Numbered from the stretch's first letter, positions 35,201 to 44,522 are shown. The stretch is DNA of 64,000 bases from Streptococcus mitis (GCF_005144795.1 NZ_SWFJ01000011.1:1-64000), one strand, 5' to 3'. The notes: generated by a model from the sequence alone, not told the origin. Numbers and translations: made by a program.

Positions 35201-38190
35201 TCTGCAACAATATCAGCATCTACGTATGCATGTTTAATATTACCACGCCAAAGTTCTCCGGCGATACCACCAAGATCCCAACCTTTATTACCGACACCTG
35301 TTAGTTTACCGATGAAAGCAACATTTTTAAGAAGTCCACCAGTATCTCCTTTATTTACGATACCAGCAATACCATCTTTACCAAGGATACTACCAGTTAC
35401 CTTAACATTTTCAACTGTGGCATTTTTAATTACTCTTGATAGTGCGGAAATATTTTCAATCCAAGGCATATTAATATTAACATTACCTAAGTTAATGTTT
35501 TTAACTGTACCGCCTTCAACGTTATCGAATAACTGACGAGCCATACTATGAATGGTATATTGTTTACCGTCAACACTTGTTAAAGTTCCGCTAAATTTAC
35601 CAGGTACATATTGTTTATTCGGAGTTGGTACATTTGCTGCATTCAAATCTGCACCAAGTTTAAAGGTACCACTTGGATTAGCTTTCATAGCCGTTACTAG
35701 GTCGTTAAAGCTATAATATACATCACCATCGTGTGCTTTTTGTTTTTCAAAGTAATGGACATACTCGTTTGCCAATTTAGAAGCATCTGTGTGCTGAATC
35801 AAATCTGGTGCTTTGGCAGTGACTTTGTATAAAGTTTTTCCGTCTTTTTCTACTTCTTCAATCTTATCAACAGCCAGTCTTGTAACTTTGTTGTCGTGAG
35901 TTGTAACTCGTAGGTAGAGTGGAGCAACATCAGCTGGTTTTTCTGTCAGCAAACTAGTGTCTGTTTCATTACCGTCAGCGTCCACACTCATCAAGCTTGT
36001 TTCTTTGATGTTTTTAATTTCAACTTTTTTAAGGTCAATTCTTAGCGGTTCTTCCTTCAGAACTTCTTCCTCATCACCCTCACCACGGTCATAAACCATC
36101 TTCGTTTCAAGTTTATAATCTTTGTAGTACTGTAAGTCTGTCAAAGAAGCTGTTAGATCTTCTGGTGAAACATCCAATGTCTTCACAATCTCGTCACCTT
36201 TTTTCAGAGTTAGGGTGATAGATTTAATGGCTGCCTTACTTGGATTTTCCAAATTATAACGAATTTGAGATGATCGTTTCAAATCTTGAACATCAACAAG
36301 TGACAAACTTAAGATTGGTTTTTCAAAGTTTTTAGTTCCTAATTTGACGATACGATCTTGGTCTAACTCCAGAACCTGTTCCACAATTTTAGGTGCTTCT
36401 TCAGTTTTTAAACCTTTGATAGTTTTGTAAGTCTTGGTAACTTTTTTCTGTCCATCTTTTCCTTCTTGGACAGTAACTCTTTCACCTTTTTTCAGTTGGT
36501 CATCTTCTTTAACAACTTCCTTAAATGGAATCTTTTCAAGACTTTCTTCTATCAGAGTTCCTTCAATTGGTTTTGTCCCACGACTTATTTTTTTAGTGAC
36601 TGGTTCTTTGATGACAGTAGTTGTTGTATTTAAAACTTGGTCAGTCTCAACACCTTCGAGAGTCTTATAAGTCGTTTTGGTAATTTTACTGCCCTTTTCT
36701 CCATCTTGAACTACAGTTTCTTCATCCGTATATTTGGTTGGATCCTCGATAATTTCTGTCTTATAGTCAATCTCAGTAGTAGTTTCTTTCGTAACCGCTC
36801 CCTCAGTTACTTTATATTCAGGTAACTTTTCTTGAACTAAAGATTCACCTTCTTTACTAGTTTCTTGAGTGCCTTTAGCCTCTATTTTGCCTGAATATGC
36901 TGCTTGCGGTTCTTGAACTAAAGACTCGCCCTCTTTACCGGGTTCCTGAGTACCTTTAGCCTCTATTTTGCCTGAATATGCTGTTTGCGGTTCTTGGACT
37001 AAGGATTCGCCCTCTTTACCAGTTTCTTGAGTGCCTTTAGCCTCAACCTTTCCTGTATATGCTGCTTGCGGTTCTTGAACTAAAGATTCGCCTTCTTTAC
37101 CAGTTTCTTGAGTGCCTTTGGTTTCAATTTTTCCTGAATATACTGCTTGCGGTTCTTGAACTAAAGATTCGCCTTCTTTACCAGTTTCTTGAGTGCCTTT
37201 AGCTTCAATTTTTCCTGAATATGCTACTTGCGGTTCTTGAACTAAAGACTCGCCTTTTTTACCAGTTTCTTGAGTGCCTTTGGCCTCAACCTTTCCTGAA
37301 TATGCTACTTGTGGTTCTTGAACTAAGGATTCGCCCTCTTTACCAGTCTCCTGAGTGCCTTTAGCCTCAACCTTTCCAGTATATGCTGCTTGTGGTTCTT
37401 GAACTAAAGATTCGCCTTCTTTACCAGTTTCTTGAGTGCCTTTAGCCTCAACCTTTCCAGTATATGCTGCTTGTGGTTCTTGAACTAAAGACTCACCCTC
37501 TTTACCAGTTTCTTGAGTACCTTTAGCCTCAATTTTTCCAGTATATGCTGCTTGCGATTCTTGAACTAAAGATTCGCCTTTTTTACTGCTTGTGTTGATA
37601 GTCGATTTTGATTCTTTAAAGTAACCAACATACTCATATCCTTCAATATGAATAACTCCTTTAGCCAAGCCTTCTTGTGTAGAGGCTGAAATAGTTTGGT
37701 TATAAGAAAGCAACTCTTTATTTTCAAATGCAAAGGCAGTAAAAGGTACAAAATTGCTGACTCCAATAGAACTGATTAAGAGAACCCCTAGTACTTTACT
37801 GCGGTGTTTCTTTGAAACTAATAGAACCGCTAGCGAGGCTGTTACCAAGCCAAGACCTGCTAGAGCAACTTCCTTACTGCCTGTGTAAGGAAGTTGTTGA
37901 CTGGTAGTCGCCTTCTTGCGATAAACTACATAAATAATATCTTCATCTTGAAACTCTGTTGGAACCTCATGATGAATCAGGGCTTTTTCAGACTCGGTCA
38001 ATTCCTGCTCCGCTAAATAACGATAATGAACGTTATGAGCACCACCGACTTCATTGGCTTGAACCTTGTCTACTGAAAGGGTACTGGCTCCAAAAAGGAA
38101 GGCCCCAATGGCTACAGGACCTACCCCAACAGTTAGCTTACGAATCGAATATTTGGTGATTTTTTCTAGTTGTTGTTTTGTTTTTTTCAT
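32266..38190 (-). CDS. zmpB: Zinc metalloprotease ZmpB-like, peptidase family M26
   Basis: 1974 residues from ATG 38190; a GTG at 38196 is also possible. Signal with YSIRKLTVGVGPVAIG. The sorting motif LPYTG (about 100-104) lies near the N-terminus, followed by two hydrophobic helices, the inverted layout unique to this protease group. Nine 27-residue repeats follow (about 200-450), then a G5 domain ending RIVKLGT, the M26 N-terminal region, and GLUG-like motifs. The catalytic zinc site HETTH is followed by the third ligand E 20 residues after the second His, in DVEAFAQG (active-site HETTH at 33271-33285). Surface protease acting on host proteins; IgA1 cleavage cannot be judged. Identity is supported by the zmpS-zmpR neighbours, as in pneumococcus. 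Confidence 0.93.
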   Translation of the reverse strand: MKKTKQQLEKITKYSIRKLTVGVGPVAIGAFLFGASTLSVDKVQANEVGGAHNVHYRYLAEQELTESEKALIHHEVPTEFQDEDIIYVVYRKKATTSQQLPYTGSKEVALAGLGLVTASLAVLLVSKKHRSKVLGVLLISSIGVSNFVPFTAFAFENKELLSYNQTISASTQEGLAKGVIHIEGYEYVGYFKESKSTINTSSKKGESLVQESQAAYTGKIEAKGTQETGKEGESLVQEPQAAYTGKVEAKGTQETGKEGESLVQEPQAAYTGKVEAKGTQETGKEGESLVQEPQVAYSGKVEAKGTQETGKKGESLVQEPQVAYSGKIEAKGTQETGKEGESLVQEPQAVYSGKIETKGTQETGKEGESLVQEPQAAYTGKVEAKGTQETGKEGESLVQEPQTAYSGKIEAKGTQEPGKEGESLVQEPQAAYSGKIEAKGTQETSKEGESLVQEKLPEYKVTEGAVTKETTTEIDYKTEIIEDPTKYTDEETVVQDGEKGSKITKTTYKTLEGVETDQVLNTTTTVIKEPVTKKISRGTKPIEGTLIEESLEKIPFKEVVKEDDQLKKGERVTVQEGKDGQKKVTKTYKTIKGLKTEEAPKIVEQVLELDQDRIVKLGTKNFEKPILSLSLVDVQDLKRSSQIRYNLENPSKAAIKSITLTLKKGDEIVKTLDVSPEDLTASLTDLQYYKDYKLETKMVYDRGEGDEEEVLKEEPLRIDLKKVEIKNIKETSLMSVDADGNETDTSLLTEKPADVAPLYLRVTTHDNKVTRLAVDKIEEVEKDGKTLYKVTAKAPDLIQHTDASKLANEYVHYFEKQKAHDGDVYYSFNDLVTAMKANPSGTFKLGADLNAANVPTPNKQYVPGKFSGTLTSVDGKQYTIHSMARQLFDNVEGGTVKNINLGNVNINMPWIENISALSRVIKNATVENVKVTGSILGKDGIAGIVNKGDTGGLLKNVAFIGKLTGVGNKGWDLGGIAGELWRGNIKHAYVDADIVADRARVGGLVARTDNGSDPNGIDKYASVRNAVTKGTIDVKNPVEVGGFISKNWTWGRVADTVSMMKVKNGEEFYGSRDLEAEGGYYTKNWIERNYVVKDVSEGSHSFNGSRSKRIQEISLEEANKKIESFGITADKFEIAPLVEDTLNSVKPKSDTYKDTQDYDASRELAYRNIEKLQPFYNKEWIVNQGNKIPANYKLLTTEVLSVTGMKDGQFVTDLSDADHIMIHYADKTKEIKAITQKESRVQQVREYSIEGLGDIVYTPNMVVKDRTQLISDIKAKLASVELDSDEVRKINNNPKMLYMEESFKEVKDNLDALVKALVENEDHQLNTDEAAKRALIKKVEDNKAKIMLALAYLNKYYGIKFDGLNIKNMMTFKPDFYGKNVNVLDRLISFASNGNNLKGDQSHDAFNRALASATGKANLHEFLKYNMELFTSETDMNTWFKNNIADNAYVVEKQSSNPDFANKKHKLYEVINNGHHGRYILPLLNLKKAHMILITTYNTIAFSSFEKYGKNTAEEREAFKKQVDLRAQEQINYLDFWSRLAADNVRNNLLKSENMVPSAIWDNHDVPGLGWVDRMGHTKKGDFAPIREFYGPTDKWHGYNGMGAYAYIFQNPQPQEAVYYIISSMISDFGTSAFTHETTHINDRMAYLGTWRHREGTDVEAFAQGMLQSPSVSNPNGEYGALGLNMAYERQNDGNQIYNYNPNVLNSREKIDNYMKNYNESMMMLDYLEAESVIKKNTGTNDKWFKKIDKKYREKADRNGLVGEPHQWDLVRDLNDDEKNTKLTSIDQLVDGNFATKHGLPGNGHYRTEGFDSAYTVVNMMTGIYGGNTSKSAVGSISFKHNTFRMWGYFGYLDGFLGYASNKYKQESKAAGNVGLGDDFIINKVSNGKFQSLEAWKKAWYHEVHEKAQRGFVEIEIDGQKISTYAQLQTLFDAAVEKDLQGNDFKNTVDLKWKVYKQLLQKSDGFAGDLFTKA
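36838..37582 (-). repeat. 81-bp tandem repeats in zmpB
   Basis: Nine full copies plus a partial one of a 27-codon unit reading GESLVQEPQAAYTGKVEAKG with TQETGKE. Variation is limited to A/V/T in AAY, T/S, V/I and a few others. Third-position changes are mostly shared between neighbouring copies, which indicates recent duplication and gene conversion. Confidence 0.95.
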
Positions 38191-38192
38191 TC

Positions 38193-38756
38193 TCACGACT
38201 TTCTGATAGAATCTTGCGGATAGTGCGCACGCGCACCTCCAATTAATTTTGGACGGCTAGCAAGAGCCGTTACATGGGCATGCCCAATTTCTCTCAAAAG
38301 AGGGCGAATCGGAACCTGAACATGCTTAATATGCATACCAATTGCAGTGTCTCCGATATCCAATCCAGCATGAGCCTTGATAAATTCAACCTCAACTGGA
38401 TCCTGCATAAACTTGAAGGCTGCCAACTGACCTGAACCTCCTGCATGAAGGGTAGGAAGGACACTGACGATTTCCAGACCAAACTGCTCTGCCACCTGAC
38501 GTTCAACGACGAGGGCCCGATTGACATGTTCACAACCTTGAACAGCTAGATGAATTCCTTTTTCCTCTAAGATATCTAGGATGGTCTTCACAATGATTTC
38601 CCCAATTTCTTGGCTAGATTCCTTGCCAATCTGACCACCTATCACCTCACTAGAAGAAAGGCCCAAAACAAAGATAGATCCTTGCTTCAAATTGGCCTTT
38701 TCTAATACATCTTTTACAATCTGGCTTGTTTCTCTTTGAATGTCTTTTTCCTTCAT
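38193..38756 (-). CDS. TIGR01440/UPF0340 (YwlG-like, DUF436) family protein
   Basis: 187 residues from ATG 38756, which has GAGGT eight bases upstream; an ATG at 38777 is in frame without a good site. The motifs [26 protein letters not shown] and [14 protein letters not shown] define this conserved Firmicutes family, whose reaction is unknown. Its stop overlaps the zmpB start region (TGA two bases from the zmpB ATG), so zmpB is probably read from the same message. The same gene sits between zmpS and zmpB in pneumococcus as I recall. Confidence 0.85.
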   Translation of the reverse strand: MKEKDIQRETSQIVKDVLEKANLKQGSIFVLGLSSSEVIGGQIGKESSQEIGEIIVKTILDILEEKGIHLAVQGCEHVNRALVVERQVAEQFGLEIVSVLPTLHAGGSGQLAAFKFMQDPVEVEFIKAHAGLDIGDTAIGMHIKHVQVPIRPLLREIGHAHVTALASRPKLIGGARAHYPQDSIRKS

Positions 38757-38845
38757 ACTTGATACCTCTTTTGTCATTATCTATCATATCGTTTTTTCTA
38801 CGTTTTAGCAAGATAGACAACCTAGAAAGCTTGCCCAATTACGCA

Positions 38846-38872
38846 TAAAACTCCCAGAATTGACTGGGAGTT
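38846..38872 (-). terminator. Terminator of zmpR-zmpS
   Basis: Minus-strand stem AACTCCCAG / CTGGGAGTT with a TCAATT loop and TTTT; the stem begins at the zmpS stop codon. Confidence 0.75.
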
Positions 38873-40562
38873 AACTAGTTTCTATTCTATTTATGTATAT
38901 TTCAACTGTCGTACCTTTTGAGGGGGCAGAATCGATTTTCATCTGATAATCTTCTTCAAAATGAAGTTTGAGCCGCTGTTCAACGTTTTGAAGACCAACT
39001 CCCCCACGTTTGAGTTGACTTTGACTACTATCGCTAGCATCTTGGAAACCAACCCCATCATCCTCAATACGGATGACTAGTCCTCTATCCTGTTTCTGAA
39101 CAGAAACTCGAATATGTCCCTGACCTTCTTTTTCTTTAATGCCATGGTAAAGAGCATTCTCTACAAGAGGTTGTAGGACTAGCTTAGGCAAGACTAGATT
39201 ATCAAAGGCAGGATTTTCATCAATCTCATATTCCAGCTTATCTCCATAGCGTTGTTTCTGGATAAAGAGGTACTGGCGGACATGGTTGATTTCGTCAGAG
39301 AGGCGAATCAAATCATTGCCTTGATTGAGTGCTAGGCGGAAATAGGTCGCCAAGGACTTGGTCACTTGCACCACTCTCTGACTATCCTGAAATTCAGCCA
39401 TCCAGATGATGGTATCCAAGGTGTTATAGAGGAAATGGGGATTAATCTGGCTTGATAAAGCTTGAAGTTCATACTGACGAGTCGTTTCTTCCTGCCTGCG
39501 AATAGCTGCCATCAGCTGATCAATCTGATCCAACATGGCATTGAACTGGCGAGTCACTTCTCTCAGTTCATGGGCACCAGCTTCCTTGGCACGAAGATTC
39601 TGATTACCAGAAGCAATCTCCAGCATGGTTTCTCTCAAGTCATTCAGAGGAGCAATCCAGCGTTTAAGACTAAGCCACACCAAGCAGAGACAGGCAAGAA
39701 GAGATGTGACACTGGCTCCAAGCAAGGTCCACATGAGTTGACTCCGAACCTGGTCTAACTTCTCCAACGAAGACACGCCAAGCACCGTCCAATCAGTTCC
39801 AGCAATCCTTTCCTGACTGACGTAGGATTTGTGATCTGGAGTATAGCCCTGCCCTGTCTCAATGTAGGGTTTCATAGCCTCCATTTCGCTAGACGAACTA
39901 TAAACTGTGTGTTGAAGATGATAAACAAATTCATGGTTTTCATTGATGATAAAGGCAAAGCCCTGCTGCCCCAACTGGAGTTGATTTAGATAGGCTTCCA
40001 GAGTTTCATAAGAAATATCCAAACGAAGTACACCCAGATTAGCTCCCTTTGCATCAACAAGTTCTTGAGTGATAGAAATAACCCACTGACTATCTGATTT
40101 ACGAGCTGGGGTCAAAACTGGCATGGCTCCCTGATGAATAGCCTTTTGGTACCAATCCTCAGCCATCATATCAGAGGAGGTTTTCATCTGCACACTATCA
40201 TCCGTAGAAATGACCTGACCGGATTTAGTCACCAGCACAACAGTTTTCAAGTCCTTGTCTGCCTTCAAGATAGTCAAAAATAGATCTCGAATTCCCTTTA
40301 CCTTGTCTTGACTGGGATTCTCAGCATAGGCTAGGACATCCGTCTGCTGGGTCAAACTGGTAGAGGTGGTTTCTAATTTTTTGATATAAGACTGGATAAA
40401 GTGGCTAGTCTGACTGATAGTCGTTTGACTATTGCCCTCAATGCTAGCCTCAATGGCTGATGAACTAGATTGATAGTAGAAAGTCCCAATCAAAGCTAGG
40501 AGAATGAGAAAGACCAGAAAGATGGAAATAACCATTCTGACTAGGAGAGAAGAACGCTTCAT
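38871..40562 (-). CDS. zmpS: Sensor histidine kinase ZmpS (YesM type)
   Basis: 563 residues. Membrane helix about 9-30, an extracytoplasmic sensor (about 31-278, Cache-like, containing the GYTPDHKSYV segment), a second helix about 279-298, HAMP, then a His_kinase domain with the phospho-acceptor H376 in NPHFLYNTLDTI and an HATPase domain (IRIEDDGVGF, GGVGLQNVEQRL). This LytS/YesM-type kinase pairs with AraC-type regulators. Its ATG overlaps the zmpR stop by 4 bp. In pneumococcus the orthologous pair (TCS09) adjoins zmpB, as here; the signal is unknown. Confidence 0.93.
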   Translation of the reverse strand: MKRSSLLVRMVISIFLVFLILLALIGTFYYQSSSSAIEASIEGNSQTTISQTSHFIQSYIKKLETTSTSLTQQTDVLAYAENPSQDKVKGIRDLFLTILKADKDLKTVVLVTKSGQVISTDDSVQMKTSSDMMAEDWYQKAIHQGAMPVLTPARKSDSQWVISITQELVDAKGANLGVLRLDISYETLEAYLNQLQLGQQGFAFIINENHEFVYHLQHTVYSSSSEMEAMKPYIETGQGYTPDHKSYVSQERIAGTDWTVLGVSSLEKLDQVRSQLMWTLLGASVTSLLACLCLVWLSLKRWIAPLNDLRETMLEIASGNQNLRAKEAGAHELREVTRQFNAMLDQIDQLMAAIRRQEETTRQYELQALSSQINPHFLYNTLDTIIWMAEFQDSQRVVQVTKSLATYFRLALNQGNDLIRLSDEINHVRQYLFIQKQRYGDKLEYEIDENPAFDNLVLPKLVLQPLVENALYHGIKEKEGQGHIRVSVQKQDRGLVIRIEDDGVGFQDASDSSQSQLKRGGVGLQNVEQRLKLHFEEDYQMKIDSAPSKGTTVEIYINRIETS

Positions 40563-41296
40563 CGACCTTCTCCCTTCTTAAACTGACGAGGTGTCACACC
40601 CGCAATCTGTTTAAAACGTTGGGTAAAGTAATTCATATCTTCAAAGCCAACCTTTTCTGCTATCTCGTAAATCTTCAGATCCGTAGTTAAAAGCAAGAGC
40701 TTGGCTTGTTTGACACGTTCTCTCACCAGATAATCCTGAAAAGGTAGACCCAACTCTTTCTTAATCAAAGAACTCAGATAAGTCGGGCTAAAGCCCAAGT
40801 CACTTGCTAAAGACTTTAAACTGAATTGACTATCAGCTAGATGAGACTGGATTTTCTGAGCCATATTTCCCTCAAACTTATCAGTCAATAGATCTTGTAA
40901 CTGCTCCTCTTTCTCTTCCTTATCCAACTTTTGCTTAATTTTCCCCAACATTTCCTCAATATCCTGACGAGAAAAGGGCTTAAGCAGGTAATCGTCCACA
41001 CCTAGTTTGACAGCAGACAAAGCATAATCAAAATCATCGTAGCCTGTTAAAAAAACTAGATGCACCTGAGGATAGGTTTCTCGGACCAGACTGGCCAACT
41101 GGATGCCATTTAGCTGGGGCATGTTGATATCGGTTAGAATGATATCTGGCACATGCTTTTGAATCAAGTCCCAAGACTGCCTTCCATTTTCAGCCTGACC
41201 GATGATTTCCATATCGTAGGCGGCTACATTGACCAGCTTAGTCAAGCCTTGTCTTACCAGATATTCATCTTCTACGATTAAGATTGTATAGGTCAT
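40559..41296 (-). CDS. zmpR: AraC-type response regulator ZmpR
   Basis: 245 residues from ATG 41296 (MTYTILIVEDEYLVRQGLTK); the upstream in-frame extension adds six residues. The receiver domain occupies about 1-120 with the phospho-acceptor Asp in ILTDINMPQL and the Lys in YLLKPF. Two AraC helix-turn-helix motifs follow (about 145-240: LKSLASDLGFSPTYLSSLIKKEL and IYEIAEKVGFEDMNYFTQRFKQ). It is the partner of ZmpS. An extended -10 TG-C-TATACT lies at 41327-41335. Confidence 0.93.
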   Translation of the reverse strand: MTYTILIVEDEYLVRQGLTKLVNVAAYDMEIIGQAENGRQSWDLIQKHVPDIILTDINMPQLNGIQLASLVRETYPQVHLVFLTGYDDFDYALSAVKLGVDDYLLKPFSRQDIEEMLGKIKQKLDKEEKEEQLQDLLTDKFEGNMAQKIQSHLADSQFSLKSLASDLGFSPTYLSSLIKKELGLPFQDYLVRERVKQAKLLLLTTDLKIYEIAEKVGFEDMNYFTQRFKQIAGVTPRQFKKGEGR

Positions 41297-41366
41297 GCTC
41301 GGCTCCTTTGTCACTTACTAGTATCAGTATAGCAAAATTCTCCTCTAACTGCTTAGGAAAGCCCTC

Positions 41367-42479
41367 TTAATCGACATAATCTAGTAAATAAGCGTAGCCT
41401 TTTTCTTCCATTTGGTCTTTGGGAATAAATCGAATAGAGAGACTATTGATACAGTAGCGCAAGCCACCCTTGTCCTGAGGACCGTCCGTAAAGACATGGC
41501 CCAGATGAGAATCTCCAACTCGACTTCGCACTTCCATGCGTGTCATATTGTAAGACTTATCTTCCTTGTAGGTGGCAACATCTGGACTGATGGGTTGGGT
41601 AAAACTAGGCCAGCCACAACCAGACTCAAACTTATCCTTTGATGAAAAGAGAGGTTCACCAGTTGCTACATCCACATAGATACCAGATTCAAATTTATCC
41701 CAGTAACGGTTTGAAAAAGCTCGTTCTGTTTGATTTTTCTGGGTGACTGCATACTCCTCAGGTGACAAGGTCTTTTTCAATTCTTCATCACTTGGCTTAG
41801 GATATTTGCTGGCATCAATGACGGGGTAGGCCGCCTGATTAACATTGATATGGCAGTAGCCATTTGGATTTTTCTTTAGATAGTCTTGGTGGTAATCCTC
41901 TGCCACTACAAAATTCTTCAAGGCTTCCTTTTCAACTGCTAGAGGTTGATCGTATTTCTTAGCCACCTCATCAAAGACTTGGTTGATCACTTCCAAATCC
42001 TTGTCATCTGTGTAATAAACACCAGTACGGTACTGGGTTCCCACATCATTTCCTTGTTTATTTTTGCTGGTTGGATTAATGATGCGGAAGTAATGAAGTA
42101 AGATTTCCTTGAGGGAAATTTGCTTGGCATCATAGATGACATGGACGGTTTCCGCATGTCCAGTTTGGTTAATCAATTCGTACTTGGTTGTTTCCCCTCT
42201 ACCGTTCGCATAGCCTGAAACGGCATCTATCACTCCAGGAACGCGCGAGAAGTATTCCTCCACTCCCCAGAAACATCCTCCAGCTAGATAAATTTCGTGC
42301 AAATCTGCGTCTTTACTAATTTCTGTTTTTTTCACTGTTTTTCCTCCTTGGCTGACTGATGCTTTCTCAATTTGCGAGCTATCTGTCTGCCCTGCATTTC
42401 GCATCAATAGAAAATAGAAACCGGTTATGGCTAGGAAAAAAATCCCTGCCAAGACAAAAAGTTTTACTTTATCGTTCAT
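41367..42479 (-). CDS. msrAB2: Extracytoplasmic peptide methionine sulfoxide reductase MsrA/MsrB fusion
   Basis: 370 residues. N-terminal membrane anchor about 6-26 ([19 protein letters not shown]). The MsrA domain (about 65-215) has the catalytic Cys in [11 protein letters not shown]. The MsrB domain (about 235-365) has CGWPSF and the catalytic Cys in [11 protein letters not shown]. It reduces both S- and R-methionine sulfoxide in surface proteins. It receives electrons from Etrx2, encoded 9 bp upstream, which is reduced by CcdA2. This ccdA2-etrx2-msrAB2 set is a known pneumococcal virulence and oxidative-stress system. Confidence 0.95.
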   Translation of the reverse strand: MNDKVKLFVLAGIFFLAITGFYFLLMRNAGQTDSSQIEKASVSQGGKTVKKTEISKDADLHEIYLAGGCFWGVEEYFSRVPGVIDAVSGYANGRGETTKYELINQTGHAETVHVIYDAKQISLKEILLHYFRIINPTSKNKQGNDVGTQYRTGVYYTDDKDLEVINQVFDEVAKKYDQPLAVEKEALKNFVVAEDYHQDYLKKNPNGYCHINVNQAAYPVIDASKYPKPSDEELKKTLSPEEYAVTQKNQTERAFSNRYWDKFESGIYVDVATGEPLFSSKDKFESGCGWPSFTQPISPDVATYKEDKSYNMTRMEVRSRVGDSHLGHVFTDGPQDKGGLRYCINSLSIRFIPKDQMEEKGYAYLLDYVD

Positions 42480-42488
42480 GACTTTTCT

Positions 42489-43052
42489 CTACCCCATTTC
42501 TTTCAATTCTTTTAAAATCATATCCTTATCCATAAAACCTGGTTGCGTTTTGACCAGCTTGCCTTCCTTGTCTATAAAGGCTTGAGTTGGATAAGAACGG
42601 ACACCATAACTTTCCAAAAGTTTGCCTGATGGATCAATTAAAACTGGGAAATTTTTATAATTCAAGCCCTTGTACCAGTTTTTAAAGTCCGCTTCAGCTT
42701 GCTCCCCCTTGTGTCCAGGAGACACCACTGTCAAGACCACATAGTCGTCTCCAGCATCCTTAGCGATTTCGTCCGTATCTGGAAGGCTGGCTAGACAGAT
42801 AGAACACCAAGAAGCCCAGAATTTGAGATAGACTTTCTTGCCCTTGTAATCAGACAAGCGGTAGGTCTTGCCATCTACACCCATCAATTCAAAATCAGCG
42901 ACTGCCTGACCTTTAGTTGCAGTTTGCGCACTGACTTGTTCTGTTTTGGTTTGCTCCTTCATAGTAGCTTCGTCTGACATATTTTTAGCCGAACAGGCTG
43001 CCAAACAACAGATTGAGCCTACTCCAAGGAGACATGTTTGCCATTTTTTCAT
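42489..43052 (-). CDS. etrx2: Extracellular thioredoxin-like lipoprotein Etrx2
   Basis: 187 residues from ATG 43052, which has AAAGGA upstream; the TTG-initiated extension (MNRKEKE) is unlikely. The lipoprotein signal ends CCLAAC (Cys about 19), so it is an Lgt substrate. The TlpA/AhpC-TSA thioredoxin fold carries the redox motif WCSIC (family usually CxxC), SYGVRSYPTQAFID as the cis-Pro region. It passes electrons from CcdA2 to MsrAB2. The open frame overlaps the ccdA2 stop. Confidence 0.93.
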   Translation of the reverse strand: MKKWQTCLLGVGSICCLAACSAKNMSDEATMKEQTKTEQVSAQTATKGQAVADFELMGVDGKTYRLSDYKGKKVYLKFWASWCSICLASLPDTDEIAKDAGDDYVVLTVVSPGHKGEQAEADFKNWYKGLNYKNFPVLIDPSGKLLESYGVRSYPTQAFIDKEGKLVKTQPGFMDKDMILKELKEMG

Positions 43053-43065
43053 TTCTTTTTCCTTT

Positions 43066-43776
43066 CTATTCAAATAATGTAGTCAAAATGGAAGCATTTC
43101 CCAAAAGCACCAAGATTCCCATCACGATAATGAGGAAACCACCCACCTTTTTGAGGGTTCCGAGATAAGGATGGAGTTTTCGAAAATGTTTCAAAACATA
43201 GCTGGAGGCAAGAGCTAGAGCCAAAAATAGTAGTGCCAAGCCCAGCGTGTAAACCAACATGAGACCAGCTCCCTGCCAAGCACCTGAACCACCTGAAGCC
43301 GCCAAGGCCAAAACAGAGCCCAGAACCGGCCCCACACATGGCGTCCAAGCAAAACTAAAGGTCAAGCCCAGTAAAAATGCCTGACTATAGCCCTTACCCT
43401 TTTGCCCCTGTCTCTGTAGTTGTAGCCTTTTTTCCTTGTAGAGTCCCTTCAAATGTAAGACTTCCATCTGGTGCAAGCCCAAGAGAATGATAACCGCACC
43501 CGTCACATACTGAAACCAAGAAGCATATAGCAAATTGCCTAAAAAACCAGCTCCATAGCCTAGTAAGATAAAAACAAAGGAAATCCCCGCTATAAAGGCC
43601 AAAGTTCGCAATAGACTAACAAGTGAGATAGAATATTTTCCACTAGAAGCCTGAGCACCATCTTTGTCATCCAGTAAGACCCCTGCATAAACCGGTAACA
43701 AGGGTAAAATACAAGGAGAAAAGAAGGAAAGAATTCCAGCAAGAAAAACACTGATAAAAAAGATTATATTATCCAT
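43066..43776 (-). CDS. ccdA2: CcdA/DsbD-like membrane thiol transporter
   Basis: 236 residues with six membrane helices. The redox cysteines lie in FFSPCILPLLPVYAG (helix 1) and FAWTPCVGPVLGSVL (helix 4), the standard CcdA pair. It moves electrons from cytoplasmic thioredoxin to extracytoplasmic Etrx2. First gene of the operon; a TATAAT -10 is at 43809-43814 upstream. Start ATG 43776 with GGAGGAAGG. Confidence 0.94.
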   Translation of the reverse strand: MDNIIFFISVFLAGILSFFSPCILPLLPVYAGVLLDDKDGAQASSGKYSISLVSLLRTLAFIAGISFVFILLGYGAGFLGNLLYASWFQYVTGAVIILLGLHQMEVLHLKGLYKEKRLQLQRQGQKGKGYSQAFLLGLTFSFAWTPCVGPVLGSVLALAASGGSGAWQGAGLMLVYTLGLALLFLALALASSYVLKHFRKLHPYLGTLKKVGGFLIIVMGILVLLGNASILTTLFE

Positions 43777-43891
43777 CGCCTTCCTCCATTCTTTGATTTG
43801 ATAGGACTATTATAGCCCCAAAATTCCAGAAAAAACAGGGACAATGATAGGGAAAAATAGGAATTTAATCAGGTTATGTAAAAAATGTTGT

Positions 43892-43918
43892 AAAAAAGCC
43901 AGACACAGTCTGACTTTG
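43892..43918 (-). terminator. Terminator after the acetyltransferase pseudogene
   Basis: Minus-strand stem AGTCAGAC-TGT-GTCTGGCT (one wobble) followed by TTTTT. Confidence 0.65.
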
Positions 43919-43941
43919 ATGGAAACTGAAAAGAAAATTCA

Positions 43942-44477
43942 CTAGTCTTCCCTACTTATCTGATAATAAATCAGATCCGCAAGATAGTCTTTTCTCTCTA
44001 CACCATTGGTAATAGTTTTTAGATAGGACATTCCAGCCTTCTCCATGACACGACCTGAAGCTGGGTTGAGACTGGCATATCGTGCTATGACTTTTTGAAA
44101 ACCTGCTTGACTAAGATAGCTTTTAATGCCTCTGTCATAAGACCACGACCCCAATAGTTTTTTCCTAAGACATAGCCAATTTCACAACTTGAATCATCCT
44201 CATCTATCTTCACGATACTGATATCTCCTACCACTTGCTCTGGGTTTTCTTTGAGACAAATGGCCCATTTGTAATAATTGGGATTAGCATAGGAGGCAAC
44301 CCAATTACGAATCGAGTTTCGAGTCACCTCGACATCAGAATGAGGATCCCAAGTGACATAGACCAGATTCTCAGCGGATGAAGCCCAATTCTGAAACATG
44401 GCTTCTGCATCACTTTCCACAAATCTTCGCAAAGTTAAACGCTCTGTCTGTAATATCTGCGTACCGATAGATTTCAT
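43942..44477 (-). pseudogene. GNAT acetyltransferase (RimJ/RimL type), disrupted
   Basis: The 5' part (44477 down to about 44090) encodes MKSIGTQILQTERLTLRRFV through EIGYVLGKNYWGRGLMTEAL. It then runs into unrelated codons and a stop at 44085. The 3' part continues in another frame as GFQKVIARYASLNPASGRVM to the stop at 43942. The joint near 44105 lacks several codons normally found between the two motifs (only about 5 bp remain where roughly 18 are expected), so a short deletion of frame-breaking length is the likely cause. The acetyl-CoA site is intact but the C-terminal half is out of frame. Confidence 0.85.
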
Positions 44478-44522
44478 TACGCTACCCCACTTTCTGATAG
44501 ATGATTCTCTGCCCAACCTCAA

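Noticed and set aside
36838..37582. Regular 81-bp repeats resembling a CRISPR array
   Set aside because: The repeats are contiguous, in frame with zmpB and have no unique spacers.
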